A program made the position numbers and the translations under genes. The notes under the pieces were generated by a model. The model ran no database searches, was not told the origin of the DNA, and was given only the letters and a program-made list of their open reading frames with translations. This document shows, piece by piece, positions 53,719 to 62,352 of a stretch of DNA of 64,000 bases (position 1 is the first letter of the stretch; every line of letters begins with the position of its first letter). The DNA lies in NCBI RefSeq assembly GCF_012034175.1, contig NZ_JAATEJ010000009.1, positions 1 to 64,000 on the forward strand, in the 5' to 3' direction. The DNA is from Actinacidiphila epipremni (GTDB taxonomy: Bacteria; Actinomycetota; Actinomycetes; Streptomycetales; Streptomycetaceae).

Positions 53719-54540
53719 TCAGTTCCTCATCGTCTTGACAATTGACAGACCGAATATTCGATCCGCTCCCGCGCGTTTTGCGACCTTCGCCACTGCATGC
53801 ATCGTTGCGCCGGAACTATAAACGTCATCCAATATTACCACATTGCCGATGATTCGCTCGTTTAAGCTGAAGGTCTTTTCCGTGATAGTCCCCTGAGATT
53901 CCTTAGCGGGAGCACGGGGCCCATCGGGCGTCTGCGTCATGATCAAGCGCTTGCCCGTGGCCTCGGCAACTGCGGATGCAAGTATCTCGCCGTGACTCCT
54001 ACCATCAGCTTTATGCCCAGCCACGCTCACGATAGCCGCAGCATCTCTGTAGAGGGGGTGTTTATTGATGACCTCACTGAAACGGGTGATCAGGCGATGG
54101 CGCGCCCTATTTAGATCAACACCCGGGTAGTAGTATTTACTGCGGTAGTTGAGTTCTCCGGCTTCGGTATTCTTCCACTTCATCGGATCCACATCAGGAT
54201 CGGGGATTTTATACCAATCCAGGGCTATGCAGCAGTCCAGAGGTGACCGAACGGTCAGCGAAAGAACACTCTTGAGAAGGTCAGCCAGTGTTCGATTTTC
54301 CCCGGGCATACCCCTGGGGAAATGAAGGCGATGCGACCACTCGGATTCTCTATCTTCCGGAACCCGCACGGAGCGACAAAGAGGCCCATTGGCCATAAGA
54401 AATTGCTCACTTATGGTTTCAGGACCGCATAGATCTAACCATCGGTCAGGGGTTTCGTGATTGGCGTACTTGAGGATTTCATATCTCCATAAGCGATCCG
54501 CTCTAGCGTTGAACTCATAAGCTGGAAACACCAGTCGCAT
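53719..54540 (-). CDS. Phosphoribosyltransferase-domain protein (ComF-like C-terminus)
   Basis: 273 residues. The N-terminal 160 residues have no known domain. The C-terminal PRTase domain ends in IGNVVILDDVYSSGATMHAV (about 231-250), the PRPP-binding loop, and a hood-like GRSHGEILASAVAEATGK (180-197). This is the usual PRTase order, with Lys268 and the end at 273. ATG 54540 chosen; ATG 54549 is possible. It stands directly upstream of the DprA-like gene. The pair is the most notable element cargo. Confidence 0.85.
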   Translation of the reverse strand: MRLVFPAYEFNARADRLWRYEILKYANHETPDRWLDLCGPETISEQFLMANGPLCRSVRVPEDRESEWSHRLHFPRGMPGENRTLADLLKSVLSLTVRSPLDCCIALDWYKIPDPDVDPMKWKNTEAGELNYRSKYYYPGVDLNRARHRLITRFSEVINKHPLYRDAAAIVSVAGHKADGRSHGEILASAVAEATGKRLIMTQTPDGPRAPAKESQGTITEKTFSLNERIIGNVVILDDVYSSGATMHAVAKVAKRAGADRIFGLSIVKTMRN

Positions 54541-54889
54541 GCTTACCATGCCCCCCAAGCGCAGGTCCGTTCGTAACAGTGAGGCTACCCACTGCTACGA
54601 GGTTCTGCTCCAACTTTGACGATGATCTGCTCGTCTCCGACAAACTCACGCAACCTCCAAGATCGACAACGGTTTACGAACTGGCGTTCGCATGTGCCTA
54701 CAGTCCATGTTGCCCCGAGGCACTGACACCTCAACCCTTGGCGCTGAGCGAAGCGGCTACCTCGGGGAGCCACGAGGGGAGCCACACAGCACGGACTTGC
54801 TCAGCCACCTGCGGACCACTGTGGACGGATCTGCGCTCGCACACTGGCCTGTAATCAGGGTCATCAGGCGATCGCCGCTTCTTGTCGGC
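54541..54889. other. Promoter zone of the DprA-PRTase pair
   Basis: 349 bases up to attR. No gene with recognisable features; open frames here are the common spurious ones around tRNA copies. It is AT-rich in the first 100 bases, where the cargo promoter should be. Confidence 0.55.
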
Positions 54890-54936
54890 CGTTCGGGACG
54901 AAGAGGCCGTGGGTTCAAATCCCGCCACCCCGACTC
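54890..54936. other. attR: 47-bp tRNA-Pro repeat
   Basis: Exact copy of 41,723-41,769. The tRNA's 5' half is absent, so only the 3' end is present. The right boundary of the element. Confidence 0.93.
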
Positions 54937-54951
54937 CAAAGCAGCAGCTCA

Positions 54952-54981
54952 GGGCCCTGATCCTTCCGAGGATCGGGGCCC
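54952..54981 (+). terminator. Native tRNA-Pro terminator displaced beyond attR
   Basis: GGGCCCTGATCC/GGATCGGGGCCC stem with one G-U pair. Before the insertion it would have followed the tRNA by about 15 bases. Confidence 0.65.
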
Positions 54982-55128
54982 CGAGTCGTTCCAGAGGGCG
55001 TCTTGGGAGCCAACCTCCACAACCGGCTCTTCAGGCAGGAGCGGCCCGGCTCGGCGGAACGCCTGAGACGGCCCTCGCGACGGCGCTACGGTCGCCTCCA
55101 CGGATTGCCGACCCCGGGGGGACGCCAC

Positions 55129-55818
55129 ATGCAGGAAAGATCAGCGGAACAGGGCTCGGAGGCCGTGCCGACGTCCGGACCTCTCATCGCCGGCGAAGTC
55201 TCGCTGCCGGAGGTCATGGCCCGGCTCCAGAAGACCCGCCCGGTCTTCCACTCTGAGCGGGACCTGCAACACAGCTTCGCGCGCGTGCTGTGGGAGCTGG
55301 CCCCCAAGGCTCAGTCCAGGCTGGAGGTCCGCCAGAACGCTCCGGACGCCACCGGCGCTGAATATCTCGACCTGCTGTGCATCGGCCCCACGGCCCGCAC
55401 GGCCATCGAGTTCAAGTACTTCACGACACAGTGGACCGGAACGGCCGGGCACCCCCCGGAGGAGTACGCGCTGAAGTCCCACGCCGCCACCGACCTGGCC
55501 CGCCTGGGCTTCATCTCCGACATCGCCCGCTTGGAGCGCTTCGGCACCCGCCCCGACCAGAACGGCCTGGCCCTCCTCATCACCAACGAAGCCAGCCTGT
55601 GGATGCCACCGAGGCGGGAAAGCACCCGGGACCGCGACTTCCGTATCCACCAGGGCCGCACCCTCCCGAACCAACTGCTCTGGGGCGGCGGCGACTACCC
55701 AGACAACACGCGAAACCTACGCGGCTCCTACACCCTCAGCTGGCAGCCGTACTCCCTGCAGGGCGGCCCTCAGGGGGAGTTCCGCTACCTCGCCGTCTTC
55801 ACCGGCTCCCAGCCGTAG
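55129..55818 (+). CDS. PD-(D/E)XK nuclease-like protein
   Basis: 229 residues. Motif candidates: Glu44 in FHSERDLQHSFARVLWE, Asp81 in GAEYLDLLC and Glu94-x-Lys96 in TAIEFKYFTT, which gives the D...ExK arrangement. This is the layout of restriction-type PD-(D/E)XK nucleases, close to hypothetical Streptomyces proteins of unknown target. ATG 55129 with GGGGGGACG. The gene is just outside attR, so it belongs to the host accessory zone. Confidence 0.72.
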   Translation: MQERSAEQGSEAVPTSGPLIAGEVSLPEVMARLQKTRPVFHSERDLQHSFARVLWELAPKAQSRLEVRQNAPDATGAEYLDLLCIGPTARTAIEFKYFTTQWTGTAGHPPEEYALKSHAATDLARLGFISDIARLERFGTRPDQNGLALLITNEASLWMPPRRESTRDRDFRIHQGRTLPNQLLWGGGDYPDNTRNLRGSYTLSWQPYSLQGGPQGEFRYLAVFTGSQP

Positions 55819-56032
55819 GCGCCTGAGCGCTGCCCCGAACGCCCATCGGCTTGCCGAACTCCCGGCACCGGCATCTCCAACCATGTCCTTATCCTCGACG
55901 AGGGCATGGTCGCCCTTACTCTCGACGCGGACCTGCACCTCATACGGACGCCACTCGCCCCGCTCGCCACAGGCCCGTGGTCCTGCGCCGATCACAACCT
56001 GCAGGGCAACCGTCGTGAAACCCGACACGAGG

Positions 56033-56368
56033 TCACTCCGTTCGGCGCGCCCCACTTGCTGTCGCATCGCCCGAGAGAGTTGGTTCCTTGGGCGGGGTGC
56101 CGGCTCGGACGAAGGGATCATAGAGAGGCGGCAACCGGGCGTAGAGCTCCATCGCTCGTTGCGGGTCATCCTGTCCGAGCCGTTCCAGGATCCGGTTGGC
56201 GATTCGATCCCGGGCCTGTTGCGTCTGATGGTTTCGGCACCGGACGACGTCGCGAGCCACAGCGAGCAGGACGCTGAGCGCCAGCGCGGCCAGTACGTAC
56301 GGTCCGTTCCCCAGGAGTGGTGCAGTGACTGTGCCAAGGGCGGTCAGCGCGGTGCCTTTGAGAGTCAT
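56033..56368 (-). CDS. Small membrane protein, hypothetical
   Basis: 111 residues. One membrane helix (GPYVLAALALSVLLAVARDV) then a basic/helical tail (RIANRILERLGQDDPQRAMEL) and a Pro/Thr-rich end. ATG 56368 with GAAAGG. No family recognised. Confidence 0.65.
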   Translation of the reverse strand: MTLKGTALTALGTVTAPLLGNGPYVLAALALSVLLAVARDVVRCRNHQTQQARDRIANRILERLGQDDPQRAMELYARLPPLYDPFVRAGTPPKEPTLSGDATASGARRTE

Positions 56369-57086
56369 GACGGGATGCCTTTCGGAGTCCGGCGCACAAG
56401 GGTTCCTGTGCCGCCGGCATTTAGGCAGTTCGACCTCCAAGCCCCGCAAGCCCCCGCCGACCTCCACCGGGTCGTGCCAGAAAACCGGTTGTGCGCCCTT
56501 CTGCCGGCCTCAGGCCCATTTCACGGCGAGGAGGCCAGGAAGGCTGCCGGAGCCTTCTCGCGGGCGTGTGCGGCTGTGCTGCTGATCCCGCCCGCCCCTG
56601 GACGGTTCCCTGGGCCCAGCCGATGGGTTGCGCGACAAGTCGGACGTCCTTGGCAACGCGTCCGGCCGGACAGGTTCGTGGCGTACTTCCTGCCGGGCCG
56701 GCGAGGAGATGGACGCGGTCTGCAACGTCGAGGTCAGGTTGGCGAACGGACATGCGGGAGCGCGCCCGTTGATCGCGGTATCCGGGTCCTCCGCGTCGAG
56801 CAGCCCGGCCGCGGCCTACCGCCCCCACACCGAAACCGACCACCGCACGCTGCCGCTCAACCGCGCAATGGCGTCCGTCGCCCCGCCGCCCGTCCCCCGC
56901 CGCCCGGGGCCTGCCCGCCGATCTCCGCCCCTGCGCCCGCCCCCGACAGCTTGCGCGAGAACGGCCGCCGCATCGCCCGCGCCGGGCCCTGGTCCGCGCG
57001 ACCCCCAGTCGACGCATCCCGGGTGCCGGCGACCCGAAGGGAACCGTACCTTGATCGTGATGTTCAAGCGGCGGGGTCCACGTTGA
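56369..57086. other. 718-base region without a supported gene
   Basis: Several frames are open but with no family pattern, no good ribosome site, and conflicting codon use. It may hold decayed genes near the second element. Nothing is called here. Confidence 0.6.
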
Positions 57087-57601
57087 TCAGTCGTCGGCCA
57101 CGACGAGGAGAGTCAGCGACTGCCGCTCATCGTCGATGGCGATGAACTCGTGGAAGTCGAGGTGCACTCCACCCCAATCATGGAAGCACGTGCTACCAAG
57201 ATCGCGGAGGCGGTAAAGCCGGCTGGCCCAGTTCACCACAGTGAACAGGGCCGTATCGAGTCCGTCTCGCAGCGAGTCCGGAAGCTCGCCGTGCTGACAC
57301 ACCCAGCGCCGCAGCGTCTGCGTGACCCTGTCGCAACTGACTGACTGGTACCCGTCGGGCTGACCGAGCGAAGCCAGTAGGGGCCGTGGCGGGTGCCGTC
57401 CGGGTCGACGCCGCCGCCCGCGTACTCATCGCGGAACTGTTCGTGGGCGATGACGGCTTCAAGCAGTTCCCCGTCTGGGCTGCCTTGCCGAAAGCGGAAG
57501 GACTTCAGGTCGACCCACCGAAAGCCGTGGGTGCTGTCCTCGGGGAAGACATGGTCCCGGAAGTTCACGAAAGTCCGGCCCACGAATTCCAGCTCTGTCA
57601 C
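57087..57601 (-). pseudogene. Frameshifted hypothetical gene
   Basis: Two frames join into one protein: GTG 57601 (TELEFVGRTFVNFRDHVFPE...GTRHGPYW) and the next part (LASLGQPDGYQSV...TLRRWVCQHGELPDSLRDGL, ending LTLLVVADD). The change of frame is near 57,380, by one base. The combined protein would be about 170 residues, with no recognised domain. It could be a real frameshift or an error in the read; the gene lies next to the decayed integrase. Confidence 0.6.
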
Positions 57602-57721
57602 CGAAACACGCTATCCCGAGGGTGGCGTTGCAGCCGATTGGGCCTCGACGGTACCCGGCAGGAGCGGTGCCACCGAAGATGCGTCCTTCGGTGGCACCGG
57701 CCGTCTCCGGCGCTCCCGCGC

Positions 57722-59228
57722 CTACCGGCTCTCCGCCCGCGCACGCAGGAGCCTGTCGAGCGTGTCGACCGGTGAGGTCGCATGCATGCTCAGCCGCGCG
57801 TCGAGCGCCGCCTCCCATTGCGCGGTAAGCCCGGCCCGCAGCCGCTGGCGCATGCCCGGGGTGACGTGGGCTTACCGCGCCGAGACCGAGCCGTCGAAGT
57901 GGCCCATGCGGTCGTCCATGAGGACCTTCTCCGTGCCCAGGTCCTCCATCACCGTGCGGTGGGTGTGGCGCAGGCCGTGCGGGGTGAGCCCCTTGGCAAT
58001 CGGGGCCCAGCAAGCGTCGGATCGGCCCTGGGAGTTGCGGCCCCGCACCGGGATGCCCGGCCAGGGCTCGCCGACGAGCGGCACAGGCGGGACCCGCCCC
58101 TCGCCGGGTACCGTCCCGAGACGGCCGGCGCGAACAGCCATGTGGCGAAGCTGCTGCGGCGCCAGTGCGGGGTGTGCCCGACGATGGTGCCGCCACGTAC
58201 GAAGCCAAGGTCGGCGATGGTCTTCTCCACGCGGATACGGGTGGTCTCGGTGACCCGGTCCGGGTGGTTGAGGACGTTGGACACGGTGCCGGCGGAGGTG
58301 CCGGCCCGTCGGGCGACGTCGACGAGCTTCGCGCCGTGGTGGCCTCCGGTGCGTGCCGCCGCTGGCCTCGGAAGACGTACGTCTTGTCATGACAGGAGCA
58401 CGGGGTCGGCTTGGTCCGGGCGATGTGGTCGGCCAGCAGGGCTGTCAGCCAGGGCGGCAGGTCGATGGTGCGGTAGCTGTCGTCCTTGGGCGGGCAGCGC
58501 ACCATTTCACCGTTGTCGAGCTGATACAGCTGCCACTCGACGCGGACGGCACCGGGGCGTACGAAGCCGGTCTCCAGGCCGACGACTTCACCCCAGCGCA
58601 TGCCGGTGAAGGCCATGAGGATCACGGCGACGAACTCGTCGTCGCGCCCGGACAGGAGAGCGGCCCGCTCGGCGATGAGCAGGGCGCCGAGCGGATCGGT
58701 GATGGCCTTCTCCGGTCCGCGGTTGCGGGAGCGGCCGGCGCGTTTGCCCCGTCCGCGCCGTGTCGTGGCCGGGTTGGCCTCGATGAGGCCTTCGTCGACG
58801 GCGTCGGCCAGGATGAGGTGGAGCACCGCCCGCCAGGTCTTCACGCTGGTGGCGGCATACCGCGCCTTCTCCTTCTTCTCCCACAGCGCGACGTCGGTCC
58901 GCAAGATGCCGCCGAGTGCCTTGTCCTCGAAGTCCGGGAGCAGGTGCTCCTCGATGTGACGCCGGTAGCTCCGCATGGTCGATGCGGCAAGGTCCTGGGC
59001 GGCATACCACCGGCTGGCGTACTCGCCGAACGTCTCCTGGCCGAGTCCCGGATCGCGCCACTTGCCGCGCCGGAACGCGAACTCGGCCTCGTCCGCGGCC
59101 CGCTTCGCCTCCCGCTTGGTCGGGAACTTGACCACCGCACCTGCCGCGTCGACGACGGTGCCGTGCTTGCCCGGTGCGGTCTTGAACCGGCCGCGCCAGT
59201 AGCTTCCCCGCTTCTCCGCGAAACCCAT
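57722..59228 (-). pseudogene. Integrase with internal LacI-type HTH, inactivated
   Basis: ATG 59228 starts a tyrosine recombinase (GFAEKRGSYWRGRFKTAPGK, SAM-like core-binding domain, Arg in AFTGMRWGEVVGLE). Near 58,350 the frame changes and reads KLVDVARRAGTSAGTVSNVL, a LacI helix-turn-helix, then WRRSSFATWLFAPAVSGRYP. A second change near 58,090 restores LTPHGLRHTHRTVMEDL with the catalytic Arg. At the nucleophile the codon is TAA where TAC is expected (SVSAR-stop-AHVTPGM), followed by the C-terminal tail to 57,722. Three lesions, so it is inactive. LacI-in-integrase fusions are seen in other Streptomyces, so the insertion may be original. Confidence 0.85.
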
Positions 59229-59251
59229 GGGTCCTCCTCTCCAGTGTCGCT

Positions 59252-59599
59252 CTACGCGGCCGTATCGAACTGGTCGCGGCGTAGCCGACGGGGAGAACGC
59301 GCGCGAAGGCGTTCCACCTGGATGGGATGGGCAGCCCTGGACGCGGATGGCCGGGGAACCGGCCTTGGAGCGGCCACGTCGGGCGTCGGCATCGGTGTCG
59401 GGCGCTCCTCGTTGAGGCGGATGATCTCGGCGAGGTGCTCAGCGGTGAAGCGGTACGCGCGGCCGACCCGTGTGAAGGGGATGAGGCGCCGGCGGGCACG
59501 ATCCTGGACCCACCAGGCGGAGCAGCCGAGGACGTCGGCTATGTCCTCGGGGCGGTAGAGCCGGGGCACCGGGGCCTCGCGGTGGGGGCGTTCAGGCAT
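59252..59599 (-). CDS. Helix-turn-helix excisionase-like protein (second element)
   Basis: 115 residues. RLYRPEDIADVLGCSAWWVQ and RARRRLIPFTRVGRAYRF give the MerR-like HTH. ATG 59599 with AAAGGAGG. It lies next to the integrase remnant in the normal order. C-terminal part is Pro/Arg-rich and unlike known Xis. Confidence 0.8.
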   Translation of the reverse strand: MPERPHREAPVPRLYRPEDIADVLGCSAWWVQDRARRRLIPFTRVGRAYRFTAEHLAEIIRLNEERPTPMPTPDVAAPRPVPRPSASRAAHPIQVERLRARSPRRLRRDQFDTAA

Positions 59600-59757
59600 G
59601 GGCGATCGCCTCCTTTGGGCGGGCAGGAGGGGTCGCGGACATGGCGGTGTGACGCACGGGGTGTCCTCTTCTGGCGGCGTGGGGAGCGGCAACTCCGTGG
59701 GCTCGCCGGTGTGGTGCTCAAGGATGGGCGGTGCGGTGCGGGGGCTTGCAGGCGGGG

Positions 59758-60276
59758 CTATTCGGTGTCCTTCCGGTTGGGGCTGGGGCGGTTGCGCAGT
59801 TGGTACGGCTGGGGCAGGCCGGTGAGTTCTTCAGCAACGGCGAGGGACGCGGCGGCTTCGGCTTCCTCGCGGACGTCGGGGTGTTCGTCGAGGTAGGCGT
59901 CGAGAGCGTCGCGGGCCTGGGCGGCGGCGAGGTTGGCCATGTGGGAGGCGCGGTAGGCGCGTCTGATGTCCTCGACCAGCTCCATCGCGCGGGCGTGAGC
60001 GGCGAGCCTCGGGGGGCCGACGAGGTTGGCCAGCGAGATGCCGAAGACCTCGGCGAAGCCGAGGGCGTCATCGACTGTGACCCGGCGCTGGCCGTTCTCG
60101 ATCCGCCACACGGCGGAGGGGTTCATCTCGTAGCCGGCGGCGTTGAGGCGGTCGGACAGGGCGTTGGTGCTCCAGCCGCGGGAGTCCCGTTCGAGCTTGA
60201 TGCGCACCGCGACGTTCTCCTCGCCGGCGAGCTGGTTGATGCTCGGGCCTGGCAGGTCCTCCTCGTTGTCACCCAC
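59758..60276 (-). CDS. XRE-family regulator (second element)
   Basis: 172 residues. HTH at about 40-75 (GWSTNALSDRLNAAGYEMNP, AVWRIENGQRRVTVDDAL), followed by a helical tail with RAYRASHMANLAAAQARDAL. GTG 60276 with GGAAGGAG. As in other elements, it faces the replication gene across an intergenic region and is likely the repressor. Confidence 0.85.
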   Translation of the reverse strand: MGDNEEDLPGPSINQLAGEENVAVRIKLERDSRGWSTNALSDRLNAAGYEMNPSAVWRIENGQRRVTVDDALGFAEVFGISLANLVGPPRLAAHARAMELVEDIRRAYRASHMANLAAAQARDALDAYLDEHPDVREEAEAAASLAVAEELTGLPQPYQLRNRPSPNRKDTE

Positions 60277-60639
60277 CCACGACTCCTTCCGTTCGTAGTA
60301 CCTCACTGCAATCCGCAGGGAGGCTACTAGGATACACGCCGTTCTGCCGATTGCAAGTAGTTGCTGCGAGCGGCAGAGATCTGGTATTGTCCTACCATCC
60401 CCCACACCCTGCCCACCGACCAACCGCACACCACAAAGCCCCCGGCGCTGACACGCCGGGGGCTGAAGCAGAACCCTCGAAGACCGCCCATCCCTGAACG
60501 ACCACGACCGGCATACGGCCCCGGGGTTGCCGCCCCGAAGCCCGCCAGGAGAGGAACTTCTGTGAACCAGCGTACGGCCCCGCCCGCCGTGCTCGCATCC
60601 CCCTCACCGCTGCCCGCCCCGAAGGCGGGGTGCTGAGGC
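60277..60639. promoter_or_regulatory. Divergent control region, XRE to replication remnant
   Basis: 363 bases. A perfect 11-base stem AGCCCCCGGCG/CGCCGGGGGCT (60,437-60,464) lies in the middle, and repeated TTGCA-type boxes near 60,330-60,370 are operator candidates for the XRE protein. AT-richer than surroundings. No gene. Confidence 0.5.
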
Positions 60640-60838
60640 GTGGCACGGATACGCACCATCAAGCCCGAAGCCTTCGCCTCGGAGTCCCTGGCCGCGGTGT
60701 CCCTGTCGGCCGAGCGGACCTTCTTCGGCCTGCTCACCCAGGCCGACGACCACGGCCGCTTCCGCGACCAACCCGCCGTCATCGCCGGCCTGCTGTGGTC
60801 GCTGCGCCCCGACCACGGCCCCCTCGGCGTCGATGGCC
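60640..60838 (+). pseudogene. Replication-type gene, 3' truncated
   Basis: Starts MARIRTIKPEAFASESLAAV and continues LSAERTFFGLLTQADDHGRF, the opening of the phage/AICE replication initiator-like family, then stops matching after SLRPDHGP near 60,830. Only about 65 residues of the original protein are left. The frame runs on through unrelated sequence into the SUKH gene, which gives a false 351-residue fusion. Confidence 0.75.
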
Positions 60839-61041
60839 AGCCGCGGCGCATAGCCGACGTCATGCAGGACGGCAGCCGCGCGAAGCAGGCCAGAATCCCG
60901 GCCCACCACGCATGTGAGCGCGGAGGCCCGAGCCGCGACACCCTGCGAGTGCACCCACCGCCGAGGCAACGAGGCGAAAAGCTCGGCCTGTGCAAGCCGC
61001 GAGGCCCACTCGACCATGTCATCGTGCATACGTGGGGCCAT
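60832..61041 (-). pseudogene. HD-domain gene, 3' truncated
   Basis: On the minus strand, DDMVEWASRLAQAELFASLP, RWVHSQGVAARAS and LRAAAVLHDVGYAPRLA (HD motif) are the first 60 residues of an HD phosphohydrolase. The match ends where the replication gene fragment begins: the two were joined by deletion. The start is near 61,029-61,041. Confidence 0.7.
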
Positions 61042-61182
61042 TCCCCGCGCTGCCCGGCGCCACTCCCCGTGGACGGTAGCGGAGCGATCACGCTGCGGGC
61101 TGGCCACCCCACCTGCGCTTCGCGACACCGGCACGGAACGCACGAAAAGCCGATGTCAGTGCCCCGTGCGAGGGTGCTGGGC

Positions 61183-61695
61183 ATGACCGCTTTGAGCGAG
61201 GCCGAGATCGTGGAGAGGGTCCGCCGCTACGCCGAGGAGCAGAGACTGCCGCCGCCTGCCCCGGTCGAGGCCGCGGACGAACTGGAAGCCGCCGCCGGGT
61301 ACCCGATCCCCCCACTGCTGCGTCGGCTGTACTGCGAGGTCGCCAACGGCGGCTTCGGCACGGACGGCATCGTCTCCCTCACCGACTCCGGCCGATGGTT
61401 CAGCGACCAGGAGTCGCTGCTCAGCATCTACGGCGAGTGGTCCGCCCCCGATGAGCGGTTGGACCTCTACCCGAACCACGTCCTCCCCCTCATGACCCAC
61501 GGGTGCGCGATCTGGTGGCACATCGACCTCAGCACCCCCGACGGCCGGATGTGGGGCTGGGACCCCCACGCCTGCTGCGAACGCCACCGCCTCTTCCCCG
61601 AGAGGTTCACCCTCGCCGAATGGCTCACCGACTGGCTGCACGGCCACCGCACCTTCCCCCGTCCACCGGACATGCCCGACTGCCCGGACTGCTGA
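61183..61695 (+). CDS. SMI1/KNR4 (SUKH-1) family protein
   Basis: 170 residues. EAADELEAAAGYPIPPLLRR, LYCEVANGGFGTDGIVSL, SLLSIYGEW and the end LAEWLTDWLHG define the SUKH-1 fold. Members are immunity proteins for polymorphic toxins or general adaptors. Start at ATG 61183; the frame is open upstream through the rearrangement point, and ATG 61153 is an alternative. No toxin gene is adjacent. Confidence 0.87.
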   Translation: MTALSEAEIVERVRRYAEEQRLPPPAPVEAADELEAAAGYPIPPLLRRLYCEVANGGFGTDGIVSLTDSGRWFSDQESLLSIYGEWSAPDERLDLYPNHVLPLMTHGCAIWWHIDLSTPDGRMWGWDPHACCERHRLFPERFTLAEWLTDWLHGHRTFPRPPDMPDCPDC

Positions 61696-61775
61696 CGGCC
61701 AGCAAGCAAACGGCGGGCCACGCACGCCCCATCGAGTACATCGGCCGCTCCACCCCAGCCACTACAGTCGTCCGC

Positions 61776-62243
61776 ATGAGCGAGCCCCAAGAACCGGTGG
61801 CCCGGCCCCTCACCGCAGCAGGCGTGCTGCTCTTCGACGAGGCGGGCCGCGTGCTCCTCGTTCACCCCACCTACAAGCCGGGCTGGGAAATCCCCGGCGG
61901 CTACCTCCACCCCGGAGAAACACCGAGGGAAGGCGCTGCCCGCGAGCTGAAGGAAGAGCTGGGTCTCGCCACTCCCATCGGACGCCTCCTCGTCGCCGAC
62001 TGGGCGCCCCACCCCTCCGAGGGCGACAAGCTCCTCTTCGTCTTCGACGGCGGCACCCTCGGGAAGAACGGCCAGACAGCGATCCGCCCGGACGGCGTGG
62101 AGATCGACGCCTACGCCTTCCACGCTCAGGACGAACTCGACACAGTGCTGATCCCTCGCCTCGCCCGCCGCATCCACGCCGCGTTCGCCGCGCGGGCAAG
62201 CGGCGAGACGCAGTACCTCGAACACGGCACGGCCGGTGCGTAA
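61776..62243 (+). CDS. Nudix hydrolase
   Basis: 155 residues. Complete Nudix box: GGYLHPGETPREGAARELKEELG. Typical of ADP-ribose or mutT-like NTP hydrolases, but the substrate cannot be told. ATG 61776 has no clear ribosome site; a TACAGT box lies close before it, so the message may be leaderless. Confidence 0.9.
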   Translation: MSEPQEPVARPLTAAGVLLFDEAGRVLLVHPTYKPGWEIPGGYLHPGETPREGAARELKEELGLATPIGRLLVADWAPHPSEGDKLLFVFDGGTLGKNGQTAIRPDGVEIDAYAFHAQDELDTVLIPRLARRIHAAFAARASGETQYLEHGTAGA

Positions 62244-62352
62244 CGGCTGTCGCAGCCGCAGACTGTTCCCATAAGGTCGGGCATCCTGCTCTACGGGCCG
62301 CCGGCGGCGGACCTTGGAGGGGCCGCGTCCTTGAGGAGCGTGGGGAGGGCCG

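Noticed and set aside
54731..54928. Open frame around attR
   Set aside because: Antisense of tRNA-derived sequence, giving the common false '[10 protein letters not shown]' type protein.
60640..61695. Single 351-residue protein from the replication fragment into the SUKH gene
   Set aside because: The middle is the antisense of an HD-gene fragment; the frame is continuous only by chance at a deletion junction.
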